This document shows, piece after piece, positions 18,340 to 26,917 of a stretch of DNA of 64,000 nt. Below the pieces are notes generated by a model that did not search any database, was not told the DNA's origin, and saw only the letters and a program-made list of their open reading frames with translations. The DNA lies in contig DATKBT010000051.1 of assembly GCA_035546295.1 (NCBI GenBank), forward strand, positions 1 through 64,000, given 5' to 3'. The position numbers and the translations under genes are program-made. The first letter of the stretch is position 1. Each line of letters opens with the position of its first letter. The stretch comes from DATKBT01 sp035546295. GTDB lineage: Bacteria; Acidobacteriota; Thermoanaerobaculia; Multivoradales; Multivoraceae.

Positions 18340-19215
18340 CTACCCGCCGTCAGTGTCCCTCGGCAGCCGGAGCAGCCGCCCCTCTTCCGCTCGCGGCGGC
18401 CGGCGCCAGTCCGCGCCGCCGGCCTGCAGCCAGATGTAGCGCAGCAGCAGCGCCGCATCGGTCACCGCGCGGCTGCGCGCCACCGAGGCGACGCCGAAGG
18501 CGGTCGAGCGATCGTCGAAGTACCGGCGTCCCGGCAGCTTGCCGGTCCGCCGGTACTCGCTGCCCACCAGCGGGTACGACCGCCGGCAGCGCCCGATGAC
18601 CCGCTCCAGGAATCCCTCCAGATCGCCCCGCTCGAGCGCTGCGTCGAGCCCGTAAAAGAGCATCGGCGTGCGGGGCTCGGTGCTGTCGAGGTAGTCGAGG
18701 AAGTCCGCGTAGTACTGCCCCTCGGCCTGGTCCGAGCTCGAGCAGTTGAGCGGGTTGTTGGCGTCGTTGACGTAGTGGACCACCAGCCCCGCCCGATAGG
18801 CGACCTGCTCGAACGGGTGGTGATCGCGGATCATCGAGATCGTGCGGTCGACCTCCTGGCGCAGCACTTCGAGGAGCGTCCCGCTGCCGTCCGGGTTCGC
18901 CTGGTGGGCGAGCGGGTCGCGGTCGCGAAACGGCGCGACCAGGCCCTCCAGATACTGGTCCTGGTGACGCTCGAGCTGCCGCCAGAAATCGCGGGGCGCG
19001 ATGTCGGCGGCGGCGCGTCCGATCGAGAGCTGGGCGTCCGGGGTCCAAGCGGCGACCGGGCCGGCGGCGAGGAGACCGAGGGCGAGCAGGGCGGGGACGG
19101 GGGTACCGAGGCCGGCGGCGGTGCTGCGGCCGGCTCCGCCATCACCACGGGCTCCTAGTGGTGGAGGAGGAACGTCGCGCGGTGGCTCGTGCGCGTGGAA
19201 TGAGTGGCGCGGCAT
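18340..19215 (-). CDS. secreted zinc phospholipase C / S1-P1 nuclease-like protein
   Basis: The 291-residue product has a Pro/Gly-rich leader then a signal peptide (TPVPALLALGLLAAGPVAA) whose mature end would begin with Trp (WTPDAQ). An N-terminal Trp, scattered His residues (RHQDQY, DHHPFEQ) and an HYVND motif in GLVVHYVNDANNPLN match the metal-site layout of the zinc-dependent phospholipase C / S1-P1 nuclease superfamily, in which the N-terminal Trp and an HxxxD motif bind zinc. Substrate (phospholipid or nucleic acid) cannot be told. Start set at ATG 19215; the frame is open to 19341. Confidence 0.6.
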   Translation of the reverse strand: MPRHSFHAHEPPRDVPPPPLGARGDGGAGRSTAAGLGTPVPALLALGLLAAGPVAAWTPDAQLSIGRAAADIAPRDFWRQLERHQDQYLEGLVAPFRDRDPLAHQANPDGSGTLLEVLRQEVDRTISMIRDHHPFEQVAYRAGLVVHYVNDANNPLNCSSSDQAEGQYYADFLDYLDSTEPRTPMLFYGLDAALERGDLEGFLERVIGRCRRSYPLVGSEYRRTGKLPGRRYFDDRSTAFGVASVARSRAVTDAALLLRYIWLQAGGADWRRPPRAEEGRLLRLPRDTDGG

Positions 19216-19365
19216 GACGGCGGGCCGGGGCCGAGCTCCGCACGAGCGGACCTCCCGGTCCGCGGCCCCTTCTCGGCAGAATCCTATTCGTTTGAGGGCG
19301 ATACGCGTAGTGCAGGCGTCGGTTTCGAGCGGGTTTCGCAAGCTCCTCGACCGCCCTTCGCTCGC

Positions 19366-19395
19366 TTGACGCGTCGTCGGAGCGACTGCTAGAAA
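19366..19395 (+). promoter_or_regulatory. promoter of tRNA-Phe
   Basis: TTGACG (19366-19371) and TAGAAA (19390-19395) are 18 bp apart; a start six to eight bases past the -10 would lie just ahead of the tRNA at 19409. Confidence 0.5.
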
Positions 19396-19408
19396 GCGTG
19401 GCTCGGCT

Positions 19409-19484
19409 GCCCAGGTAGCTCAGTTGGTAGAGCACCTGACTGAAAATCAGGGGGTCACTGGTTCAAATCCGGTCCTGGGCACCA
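19409..19484 (+). tRNA. tRNA-Phe (GAA)
   Basis: A full 76-base cloverleaf: acceptor GCCCAGG pairs with CCTGGGC, D-arm GCTC..GAGC, anticodon stem CCTGA/TCAGG with loop CTGAAAA (anticodon GAA), T-arm ACTGG-TTCAAAT-CCGGT, discriminator A and an encoded CCA end. Confidence 0.98.
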
Positions 19485-19818
19485 CGCGCAAACGATTGCC
19501 CCCGTGGCGCCGACCGGTCCTAGGCACCAAGCCCCCCGTCCTGGCGGTCGCCGACAAAGGCACCCTATAGGCACCAGCCGGCCGCTCCTCGAGCTCGAGG
19601 AGCGGCCCCATGCAGCGAGGATCCCCGGGAACGACGATCGCGCCGGCGAGGACCCGGATCCGCTGGGACCTCTGCCTGCTCGTCGTCGCCTGGCTCGCGT
19701 TCGTGCGCAACGTGCAGGAGTTGCCGCCCGACACGGTTCGCCCCTCGTCCCGCCGTGGCGTCGTCGACGGGGGCTTCGTGGACCAGCAGCGGCCGTCGGG
19801 CCCCGTCGAGACGATCCT
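19485..19818. repeat. gap with two echoes of the tRNA-Phe 3' end
   Basis: No gene seen. CCGGTCCTAGGCACCA at 19514-19529 matches the last 16 bases of the tRNA with one change; CTATAGGCACCA at 19564-19575 is a shorter third echo. These could be remnants of a tandem tRNA copy or of attachment-site duplication by an integrative element. The element itself is not present. Confidence 0.55.
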
Positions 19819-21351
19819 TCATCCCTCCGGGACCTCCCACTCCACCTCGGGCAGCACGACCTCCTCGGGGAGCCGGCTGAGGTCGCCGGTGCGCAGGAAG
19901 TGGCCGATCGCTTCGCGGAAGGGCTCGGAGTGCCGTAGCGCTTCGCCGAGAGCGCCGTGGGAGCCGCCGACCACGGTCACCAGCTTGCCGTTCGTGAACC
20001 GAGGCGCCAGCTCGAGCGCGTTCTCGTAAGGGGTGTTGACGTCCCAGGTTCCGTGGACGATGGCGGTCGGGATGTCGGTGTCGAAGCCGGCTCGGAAGTC
20101 GTCGCCGAGGTCGGCGTTCCAGGCGCTGCAGCTCACCTGGTAGAAGGAGCCGAGGTTGCCGACGATCGGGATGGCGGGGTCCGCGTTGAGCTTCTCGAGG
20201 CGAGCGGGGCTGATGCCCGAACCGCAGTCGAGCATGAAGTAGCTGGCGGTCCGGTACCGCCTCGGCCCTCCCTCCTCGTCTCCCCCCTCGGCGCTACGGC
20301 GCTCGAGCCGCAGCTTTGCGGCACGGGAGAAGTCGCCCCGAGCGAGCGCGATCAGGTCGGCGGGCCAGCTCGGCATTTCGCGGCGAGAGCTCACCCGTGC
20401 GGTGTCGCCGAAGATCATCGCCTGGACCTGGGGGAGGGTGAAGCGGACCTCGGTCTTCTCGCCGGTCTCGGGGTGCTCGACCTCGACGGAGACCGGCCCC
20501 GTGCGCAGCCGGTCGAGCACCGCCTCGAACGATGCCAGCAGGCCGCCTTCGGGGATCTGGCCACGCAGCCGCTCGGACGCTTCGGCGGCGGCCGCCATGC
20601 GTCGCAGCGAGGCGAGCACGCCGCTCGGCATGTCATAGGTGTGGTCGGGACCTTCGATCCCCGCGAGCAGCGCTCGAGCGACGATCTGAGGGTGGTAGCG
20701 CATCACGGCCATGCCCCAGTGCGAGCCGAAGCTGCTTCCGGAGAGCGTGATCTGCCGATAGCCCAGGGCGCGCGCCACGTCGTGCACGTCGGCGGCCGCC
20801 TCGACCACGGTCAGGCCGCTCACGTCGAGGCCCTTCTCCTCCCAGAACTCGCGGCAGCTCTTGCCGAGCAGGAACGGGAAACGGGCAGGTTCACAGATCG
20901 TGCTCGGCTTGGAGGAGCCGATGCCGCGCTGGCCGACGACGACGACCTCGGAGAAGGCGGTGAGCGGCTGGAGGTTGCTCTCGAAGAAGCCCGGCTCCTC
21001 GAGCGCCGGCGCGAGCCCTTCGAAGCCTGGCCCTCCCTGGAGCACGAAGATCGGCGGGGTGCCGTCGGGAACGCCCTCCTGGGCCGGGAAGCGGTAGAGC
21101 TCCACGCTGAGGACGCGGCTCTTTGGATCGGAGCGGTTGATGGGCACGAAGAGGAGGCCGCGCTCGGCTTCGCCGAGCGTGCCATCCTCGAGCGCGAAGC
21201 GCTCGGGATGGAGGAAGAGGGACCGGGCGGCCGGTGGCGGGGCCGCAGGTGGGGGCGGAGCAGCAGCCGCCGCCGCCGGCGCGAGCGACGAGATCGCGAG
21301 CAAGCAGAGCAGCGACGCGGCGAGCAGGTCGGTCTTGCGAGGTGGTGGCAT
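19819..21351 (-). CDS. secreted alpha/beta hydrolase, TAP-like (prolyl/tripeptidyl aminopeptidase group)
   Basis: A 510-residue exported alpha/beta hydrolase. After a signal peptide and an Ala/Pro linker come the oxyanion strand IFVLQGGPGFEG (about 100-111), VVVVGQRGIGSSKPS (about 137-151), the nucleophile elbow GSSFGSHWG (Ser in GxSxG, about 205), and the acid and His of the triad in VHGTWDVNTPYENA and VGGSHGALGE near the C-terminus, the latter part matching TAP-like C-terminal domains. Likely a peptidase or esterase acting in the periplasm or outside. ATG 21351 (MPPPRKTD) is the start; the frame open to 22338 overlaps other genes. Confidence 0.82.
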   Translation of the reverse strand: MPPPRKTDLLAASLLCLLAISSLAPAAAAAAPPPPAAPPPAARSLFLHPERFALEDGTLGEAERGLLFVPINRSDPKSRVLSVELYRFPAQEGVPDGTPPIFVLQGGPGFEGLAPALEEPGFFESNLQPLTAFSEVVVVGQRGIGSSKPSTICEPARFPFLLGKSCREFWEEKGLDVSGLTVVEAAADVHDVARALGYRQITLSGSSFGSHWGMAVMRYHPQIVARALLAGIEGPDHTYDMPSGVLASLRRMAAAAEASERLRGQIPEGGLLASFEAVLDRLRTGPVSVEVEHPETGEKTEVRFTLPQVQAMIFGDTARVSSRREMPSWPADLIALARGDFSRAAKLRLERRSAEGGDEEGGPRRYRTASYFMLDCGSGISPARLEKLNADPAIPIVGNLGSFYQVSCSAWNADLGDDFRAGFDTDIPTAIVHGTWDVNTPYENALELAPRFTNGKLVTVVGGSHGALGEALRHSEPFREAIGHFLRTGDLSRLPEEVVLPEVEWEVPEG

Positions 21352-21483
21352 CGTCGTGTCTCGTCTTCTACGTGCTCTCGGTGCTCTGGGCCTGTCGATC
21401 TTTCGTTCCCTTCGCGTCTTCGCGCTCCTCGTGGTCGTCGCTCTCGTCGCCTGGGGGTGCGCAGCATTGTGGCAGAGGCGACA

Positions 21484-21523
21484 CGGAGAGCCGATGTCTC
21501 TCCCGGAGAGCCGATGTCTCTCC
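21484..21523. repeat. two tandem 20-bp stem-loop units
   Basis: The unit CGGAGAGCCGATGTCTCTCC occurs twice in direct tandem (21484-21503, 21504-21523), and a partial third copy starts after it. Each unit is itself a hairpin: GGAGAG pairs with CTCTCC around a seven-base loop, a REP-like layout. Confidence 0.85.
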
Positions 21524-21737
21524 CGGAGCCCCGATCGTCGAGCTGAGCTGGCTGTTCCAGCGCGTGCTTCTGCATGCGTCTCCGGCGATCCGGAGCGCAA
21601 GGGTCGCGCAGCGTCGGCTCCGGCGCTCACGAGGAACCTCCCGGGGGCGATGGCGCTCCTGCCTCGGCACTCTTTTTGCTTCGTGAGTTTCCGCCAAGCC
21701 GATCTGCGCACGCCGGCTCTCGCACCGCGGCGCGCAC

Positions 21738-21805
21738 ATCGACGAGAGATCGACGAGAGATCGACGAGAAGCCGACGAGAAATGGACGAGAAACGAACGA
21801 GAAAC
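21738..21805. repeat. short direct repeats of GACGAGA type
   Basis: ATCGACGAGAG, ATCGACGAGAG, ATCGACGAGAA, GCCGACGAGAAA, TGGACGAGAAA and CGAACGAGAAA follow one another with periods of 11-12 bases. Confidence 0.8.
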
Positions 21806-21861
21806 AGCAGCAACTGCCCGATTCGCCAGCTCTGAACGCCAGCTCTGAAACGGAGGATGAC

Positions 21862-22350
21862 ATGTCGAAGACGATCACCGCGCTCTACAACTCCACGGAA
21901 GCGGCAGCCGAGGCCGTCGACCGCCTTCTTGCCGAAGGAGTCGGCAAAGACGACATCAGCGTGCTGATGTCGGAGTCGCTCCACGGCCGCGACATCAAGC
22001 TCGAAGAGCACACCAAGGCTCCGGAGGGTGCGACCGCCGGCGCGGTGACGGGCGGAGCGCTGGGCGGCATCGCGGCGGGACTGGTCGCGGTCGGCGTGAT
22101 CGCGGCGCCCGGCATCGGCCTCCTCGCGGCCGGCCCGCTGGTCGCCGTGCTCGCCGGGGCGGGCGCCGGGGGCGCGGCCGGTGGCCTGACCGGTGCGCTG
22201 ATCGGGCTCGGCCTCCCCGAGCACGAAGCGAAGACGGTGTCCGAGCGGCTCGACGAGGACCACATCCTGGTCGCCGTGCACACCCACGACGACCGTCGCG
22301 ACCTGGTTCGCGAGCTCCTCAATCAAGAAGGAACGCACGTTCGAGGGTGA
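21862..22350 (+). CDS. general stress protein, YflT-like with glycine-rich helix
   Basis: A 162-residue protein. The N-terminal part (MSKTITALYNSTEAAAEAVD, then DDISVLMSES) and C-terminal part (DEDHILVAVHTHDD) form the two halves of a general-stress-protein 17M/YflT-like domain, interrupted by a long Gly/Ala-rich membrane-like hairpin (about 58-115, many GxxxG). Such proteins are induced by stress but their activity is unknown. The ATG at 21862 has GGAGG six bases before it. It is the first of a plus-strand stress-type group. Confidence 0.78.
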   Translation: MSKTITALYNSTEAAAEAVDRLLAEGVGKDDISVLMSESLHGRDIKLEEHTKAPEGATAGAVTGGALGGIAAGLVAVGVIAAPGIGLLAAGPLVAVLAGAGAGGAAGGLTGALIGLGLPEHEAKTVSERLDEDHILVAVHTHDDRRDLVRELLNQEGTHVRG

Positions 22351-22375
22351 TCTGACGGTAGACGCCGCCGGTGGC

Positions 22376-22420
22376 GTCCGCGACCATGCCGTCCGCGACC
22401 ATGCCCTCCGCGACCATGCA
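22376..22420. repeat. 15-bp tandem repeat at the start of the lipid kinase gene
   Basis: GTCCGCGACCATGCC at 22376 and again at 22391, then CTCCGCGACCATGCA at 22406. Each copy brings an in-frame ATG (22386, 22401, 22416). Confidence 0.95.
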
Positions 22421-23501
22421 CCTCGCCATCCTCTACAACCCGAACGCGGACACCGCAGCCGGCATGGGGGAGCTCGTCCAGCGGCTGCCGGGCGGCTCTC
22501 CCTGCCGTCTATATCCGCTGACCGAGCCCCTTCACCTCGCCGAAGCGGTCGCGCGGGCGCTCGACGAGGGCGTCGATCGTCTGGTCGTAGCTGGCGGCGA
22601 CGGGACCGTCAATCAGGTGGTCGCGGCGCTGGCCCCGGACTTCCCAGCGGTGGAGGTCGCCATCCTCCCGCTCGGCACCGGCAACGACTTCGCGCGGTCG
22701 CTGGGCATCGAGAAGGACATCGAGCAGGCGGTCGAGGCGGTGCTCGGAGGCGAGGCGGTGGCGGTCGACGTGGTGCGGATGACCACCCCCGAGCGGGAGT
22801 CCTGGCTGGTCAACGTCGCCAACGGCGGCTTCGGCGGCCGAGTGGCGAGCGACCTCTCCCACCAGGACAAGGGCCGCTGGGGCCCTCTCGCCTACTGGAT
22901 GTCGAGCATCTCGGCGCTGACGAAGGTCGTCACCTACGAGGTGGAGCTGACCGTCGACGGCGAGCGGCACGAGCTGACCGCGAGTGGCCTGGCGGTCGCC
23001 AACGGGAGGTTCGTCGGGGGCGGCTTTCCGGTCGCCCCCACGGCTCGGCTCGACGATGGTCTGATCGACGTGACCGTCGTCGACGTGCTGCCGACCTTCG
23101 ACCTGATGGCGGTGGGGGTCGACTTCGCGCTGGGCCGGGACCAGCAGACCGACCGGGTGCACACCTATCGGGGAGGCGAGATCCGGATTCACTCGAATCC
23201 GAGCCTTCCGTTCAGCGTCGACGGCGAGCCGACGCAGATCTTCGACGCGACCTTCGAAGCCGTCCGAGGCGCGCTCCACGTCGTGCACGGCCCGAACCCT
23301 CCCGCGATCGGCAGTCGCGGGGAGCGGGCGACCGGCTGGCGCTATGACGTCGACTGGCCGTCGGCCGAGGTGGCGTCGGCCGAAGCCACGTCGGGCGATG
23401 TCGTACCCGCCGATGTCGGGCGCGGGACTCCGGAGGGCGAGCCAGCCGCGGAGGCCGAGCTGGAGAGGGCCGCGAGGAAGGCCGCCGTCCGATCCGAGTA
23501 G
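22386..23501 (+). CDS. diacylglycerol/sphingosine kinase-family lipid kinase
   Basis: The product (about 371 residues) belongs to the DAGK catalytic-domain family, which phosphorylates diacylglycerol or related lipids with ATP. Seen: LAILYNPNAD at the domain start, the nucleotide loop VVAGGDGTVNQVV, LPLGTGNDFARSLGI, NVANGGFGGRV and the late FSVDGEP motif. The last 60 residues are a low-complexity Ala/Glu tail. Three ATGs created by the 15-bp repeat are all in frame (22386, 22401, 22416), with a GTG at 22371; the domain itself begins at 22416 and no clear ribosome site decides. Confidence 0.85.
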   Translation: MPSATMPSATMHLAILYNPNADTAAGMGELVQRLPGGSPCRLYPLTEPLHLAEAVARALDEGVDRLVVAGGDGTVNQVVAALAPDFPAVEVAILPLGTGNDFARSLGIEKDIEQAVEAVLGGEAVAVDVVRMTTPERESWLVNVANGGFGGRVASDLSHQDKGRWGPLAYWMSSISALTKVVTYEVELTVDGERHELTASGLAVANGRFVGGGFPVAPTARLDDGLIDVTVVDVLPTFDLMAVGVDFALGRDQQTDRVHTYRGGEIRIHSNPSLPFSVDGEPTQIFDATFEAVRGALHVVHGPNPPAIGSRGERATGWRYDVDWPSAEVASAEATSGDVVPADVGRGTPEGEPAAEAELERAARKAAVRSE

Positions 23502-23583
23502 CGCCCTCCGAGGAGCGGGAATCCCACGTTCCCGCCTCCCTTCGCGGACGCGCTCGACGTTTCGACGCTCCGGGCCTCGACGC

Positions 23584-23874
23584 TCAGCGCTTCGACCAGG
23601 CCACCGCGACGGCTCCGATGCCGAGCAGCAGGAGCGTCGAGGCCCTCGGATGCAACATCGCCTGCGTGTAGAGGCTCGATTCGGCGACGTGGTGCGGGTA
23701 GATCCCGCGCTCTTCGCCGTCGTCGACCGGCTGGTAGAGGTTGCGCCGTCGAGCGAACGACGTGCCGGAGCTGTCGAGCGAGCGTTCGCCTTTCGTTCGG
23801 TCGCGCGGGTCGTCGGCGACCGCGTCTGCAGCTCCTCGACTCGTTGTGCTCGCCGTCGGCGGTGCGCGCCGCAT
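23584..23874 (-). pseudogene. possible C-terminal remnant of an SDR-type oxidoreductase
   Basis: A minus-strand frame of 96 codons ends in FARRRNLYQPVDDGEERGIY, then HHVAESSLYTQAMLHPRAST and a membrane-like tail (LLLLGIGAVAVAWSKR). The order N-L-Y/W-x-P, acidic turn, then a C-terminal hydrophobic helix resembles the extension found on some short-chain dehydrogenases in soil bacteria, but the Rossmann part is missing. It may be a decayed fragment or a small membrane protein of its own. The rest of the gap 23502-24198 shows nothing else I can support. Confidence 0.35.
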
Positions 23875-24198
23875 CCGTAGCCCGTACACGTCCGTCCGGA
23901 GTTTCTTACCGGCCCGCGGCCGACCGCCGGGAGGCTTTTCGCGCCGCGCGCGAGGATCTCGCCGGCGCTCGAGCGACTCCCTTTCGCTCGTCCTTTCGCT
24001 CGTCCCCAGAGCCAGGCGAAGCGCTCGCGAGGCGGCGACGCGCACCGGCACGGCCTGGCACCCGCCTTGCTCCTCCTTCGCGGCCACCGAAACCGCGGCG
24101 CTCAGCCGAACCGACGCCACGAGCAGCCGCTTCTCGGACGCAGGCGAGCGACGGCACCGGCGACCGGGACGGACACGACACACCAAAGGGGGCAGACC

Positions 24199-24921
24199 AT
24201 GAGACTCGGATCCTTGAGCGAGCAACAGACCGACCTGATCCTGCGCGCCGGCGCGCTCGCCGGCGCCGCCACCGTGCTCGGGTTCGCAGCGCGGCGGAGC
24301 ACCCCCGGCGCCTGGACCGGCGCCGCCGCGGTCGCCTTGCCACTGGCCGCTCGGGGAGTCACCGGTCACTGGCCGCTGGCCGAGGCCGTCGGCAAGGGCC
24401 TGCCGGTCGAGATCGAGTCGCGCGTGACCATCGAGCGTCCGATCGAGGAGGTGTTCGATGCGTGGCGTCGCCTCGAGGATCTTCCCGAGAGCTTCCGGCA
24501 CGTCGAGCGGGTCGAGGAGCTCGGGGACGGCCTGTCGCGTTGGGCTGCAATGACGCCGGCGGGCCGAGTCGAGTGGATCGCCGAGATCGTCCAGGAGCGG
24601 CGTCCGGAGCTGCTGTCGTGGCGATCGCTCACCGACTCGGACGTCCTCCACGAGGGTCGCATCGAGCTCTCCCCCTGGCGCGGAGGCCGCGGAACGCTGC
24701 TCGACGTGCGCATGCGCATCGGGACTGGTCGCGCCGGGAACGGTCTGCGGCGCAGCCGGGCGCGCGCCGTCGTCGCCGCGCTGCTACGGCCGGCGCTCGC
24801 GCGCGAGGTTCACGAGGACGTGCGCCGGTTCAAGAACCGATGCGAGGCGGGAGAGGTGCCCTCCACCGAGGGGCAGCCGAGCGGCCAGCGTTCCGCCATC
24901 GAGCTGGGCAACCCCTTCTGA
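24199..24921 (+). CDS. SRPBCC-family protein with membrane hairpin
   Basis: A 240-residue protein: two short hydrophobic segments (about 16-30 and 40-53), then a SRPBCC/START-like (polyketide cyclase/dehydrase) domain recognisable from ESRVTIERPIEEVFDAWRRL, EDLPESFRHVERVEELG and RPELLSWRSL. These domains bind hydrophobic ligands; a role in envelope or stress physiology is inferred only from its neighbours. The ATG at 24199 follows an AAAGGGGG ribosome site; open frame upstream to 24067 lacks one. It is 49 bases before the alcohol dehydrogenase gene, probably one transcript. Confidence 0.75.
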   Translation: MRLGSLSEQQTDLILRAGALAGAATVLGFAARRSTPGAWTGAAAVALPLAARGVTGHWPLAEAVGKGLPVEIESRVTIERPIEEVFDAWRRLEDLPESFRHVERVEELGDGLSRWAAMTPAGRVEWIAEIVQERRPELLSWRSLTDSDVLHEGRIELSPWRGGRGTLLDVRMRIGTGRAGNGLRRSRARAVVAALLRPALAREVHEDVRRFKNRCEAGEVPSTEGQPSGQRSAIELGNPF

Positions 24922-24970
24922 GAGATCCCCGCCGCCCCAAACCGCCACCGAAGAAAGGAAGAGACGGCAC

Positions 24971-26179
24971 ATGAGAGCCATCTGCTGGAACGGCGCCCAC
25001 CAGATCACCGTGGAGGACGTTCCCGAGCCCGAGCTGATCAACCCCCGCGATGCCATCGTCCGGGTGACGCTCACCGCGATCTGCGGGTCCGACCTGCACC
25101 TCTACGACGGCCTGATCCCGACGATGAAGCATGGCGACATCCTGGGCCACGAGTTCATGGGCGAGGTCGTGGAGGTCGGCCGCGGGGTCGACAACCTGAA
25201 GGTCGGCGATCGGGTCGTCGTTCCCTTCACCATCGCCTGCGGCCGCTGCTTCTACTGCTCGAAGCAACTGTGGTCGCTGTGCGACAACTCCAACCCCAAC
25301 GCCTGGGTCGCCGAGAAGATGTACGGCCACTCCCCGTCCGGGCTGTTCGGCTACTCCCACATGCTCGGCGGTTACGCCGGCGGCCAGGCCGAGTACGTCC
25401 GCGTCCCCTTCGCCGACGTCGGACCGATCGAGGTCCCGGACGATCTCGACGACGAGCAGGTGCTCTTCCTCTCCGACATCTTCCCGACCGGCTATCAGGC
25501 GGCCGAGAACTGCGACATCGAGGAGGGGGACACGGTGGCGGTCTGGGGCTGCGGTCCGGTCGGGCAGTTCGCGATCCAGAGTGCGCGTCTGCTCGGGGCG
25601 GAGCGGGTCATCGCGATCGATCGCATCCCCGAGCGGCTCGAGCTGGCGGCGAGCTGGGGCGACGCCGAGACGATCGACTACGAGGAGGCCGACGTGCTCG
25701 AGGCGCTGAACGACATGACCGGCGGCCACGGCCCCGACCGCTGCATCGACGCCGTCGGCATGGAGGCGCACGGACACGGGCCGCTCGCCCTCTACGATCG
25801 CGTCAAGCTCAAGGCCAAGCTGCAGACCGACCGGCCGACCGTGTTGCGCGAGGCCATCCAGGCCTGCCGCAAGGGGGGCACCGTCTCGATCCCGGGCGTC
25901 TACGGCGGGGTGGTGGACAAGCTCAACCTCGGCGCCGCCTTCGGCAAGGGTCTGACGCTGCGCATGGGGCAGACCCACATGCACCGCTACCTCCAGCCAT
26001 TGCTCGACCGCATCCAGAACGGGGACGTCGATCCGTCACGGCTGATCACCCATCGGCTCGCCCTCGACGACGCGCCGGAGGCGTACCGGACGTTCCGGGA
26101 CAAGGAAGACGAGTGCATCAAGGTCGTGCTGCGGCCGGACGGCTCAGCGTCCACTGACACGGGGCTGAGCGTCCACTGA
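24971..26179 (+). CDS. zinc-dependent alcohol/formaldehyde dehydrogenase-like protein
   Basis: Medium-chain dehydrogenase of the zinc alcohol dehydrogenase class, resembling the glutathione-independent formaldehyde dehydrogenase subgroup. Catalytic-zinc residues lie in AICGSDLHLYD (C38) and ILGHEFMGEV (H/E about 60); the structural zinc loop is CGRCFYCSKQLWSLCDN (about 90-106). The NAD site is VWGCGPVGQFAIQ (about 190-202). 402 residues; ribosome site AAAGGAAG. A 22-bp tandem duplication at the 3' end (26141-26162, 26163-26184) changed the last residues and the stop position. Substrate not known. Confidence 0.88.
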   Translation: MRAICWNGAHQITVEDVPEPELINPRDAIVRVTLTAICGSDLHLYDGLIPTMKHGDILGHEFMGEVVEVGRGVDNLKVGDRVVVPFTIACGRCFYCSKQLWSLCDNSNPNAWVAEKMYGHSPSGLFGYSHMLGGYAGGQAEYVRVPFADVGPIEVPDDLDDEQVLFLSDIFPTGYQAAENCDIEEGDTVAVWGCGPVGQFAIQSARLLGAERVIAIDRIPERLELAASWGDAETIDYEEADVLEALNDMTGGHGPDRCIDAVGMEAHGHGPLALYDRVKLKAKLQTDRPTVLREAIQACRKGGTVSIPGVYGGVVDKLNLGAAFGKGLTLRMGQTHMHRYLQPLLDRIQNGDVDPSRLITHRLALDDAPEAYRTFRDKEDECIKVVLRPDGSASTDTGLSVH

Positions 26180-26614
26180 CGAGCGCAGCCGCAGGTGGCC
26201 GTCACCTCGTGGCGGACTCTCGCCCCCGCCGCCGCTCGCCAGTTCCGTCTGCGGCGATCGCTTCCGGATGGGCGGGCGCGGTCGACCGATTCCGTGGCGG
26301 CCGCCGACGACCGGTGCCGTCTGCCTCGTCTGCCGGTAGCGGCCGAGCCCTGCTCGGCCGACGAGCGCTCGGAGACGGTGGAGTCGGCGCGTCATGGCGG
26401 CGTCTCTGCCGGGCTTCCGCTCGACCGGCTGTTCCGCTCGACGGGCCGGCGACCAGAAAGCTGCGATCGGCAGGGGTGATCACGGGGGCTGATCAGGAGG
26501 GCCGCGACCTCGACCCATGACACGAAGAGGTGACGCGACGACGTCGTGTCAGTCGCTGACGGTGGCGATCAGGCGACGTCGTGATCCCGCGGGCGGCCGA
26601 CCGCAGGACGGCCG
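26180..26614. other. intergenic gap between convergent genes
   Basis: 435 bases; no coding pattern. An inverted repeat, TGACACGA (26518-26525) and TCGTGTCA (26544-26551), lies about 65 bases past the stop of the minus-strand gene and contains the palindrome ACGACGTCGT. Confidence 0.45.
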
Positions 26615-26917
26615 CTACTGGCGCTGGCGGATCGCGCGGATCAGCTCCGACTTGTTCATCGAGCTGCGCCCCGAGATGTCGAGCTCGCCGGCGCGGTTGC
26701 GCAGCTCGTTGACGGAGCGGTCCTCGAGTGAGGTGTTCGGGTTGCCGGTGCCGGAGGAGGTCTTCTGGCTGGTGCGTCCCTCTTCTTGGCGCTGCTTGTT
26801 GACGGTGCGCGCGGCGATCTCCTTGGCGCGCTCGGCGCTCTTGCCGCGGTCCTTGGCGCTCTCCTTGATGTGCTCGTACTGTCGCTCGTCCTTGTTGCTC
26901 CAGGCTTTCTGAGGCAT
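26615..26917 (-). CDS. small Rho_N-like domain protein
   Basis: A 100-residue basic protein. The N-terminal half is a charged helix (NKDERQYEHIKESAKDRGKS, AERAKEIAARTVNKQRQ) as in small proteins often labelled plasmid stabilisation protein; a Ser/Thr-rich linker follows; the C-terminus, SVNELRNRAGELDISGRSSM then NKSELIRAIR, matches the Rho N-terminal/SAP-like nucleic-acid-binding helix-turn-helix. ATG 26917 has an AGGAGG ribosome site. The name is by analogy; no plasmid function is implied. Confidence 0.75.
   Translation of the reverse strand: MPQKAWSNKDERQYEHIKESAKDRGKSAERAKEIAARTVNKQRQEEGRTSQKTSSGTGNPNTSLEDRSVNELRNRAGELDISGRSSMNKSELIRAIRQRQ

Larger units (their letters stand above)
21352..21861. 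other. intergenic gap carrying two repeat arrays
   Basis: 510 bases without a gene I can support, between divergent genes. It holds a stem-loop tandem repeat (21484-21523) and a 10-12-base GACGAGA-type array (21738-21805), both listed separately. A GGAGG ribosome site for the next gene ends the gap. Confidence 0.5.

Noticed and set aside
19447..19734. Minus-strand ORF ending in RTGFEPVTP
   Set aside because: This is the well-known artefact of translating the antisense of a tRNA (its T-arm and anticodon arm); it overlaps tRNA-Phe.
21484..21805. Possible CRISPR array
   Set aside because: Repeats are direct tandems without unique spacers of constant length, and no cas gene is in the window.
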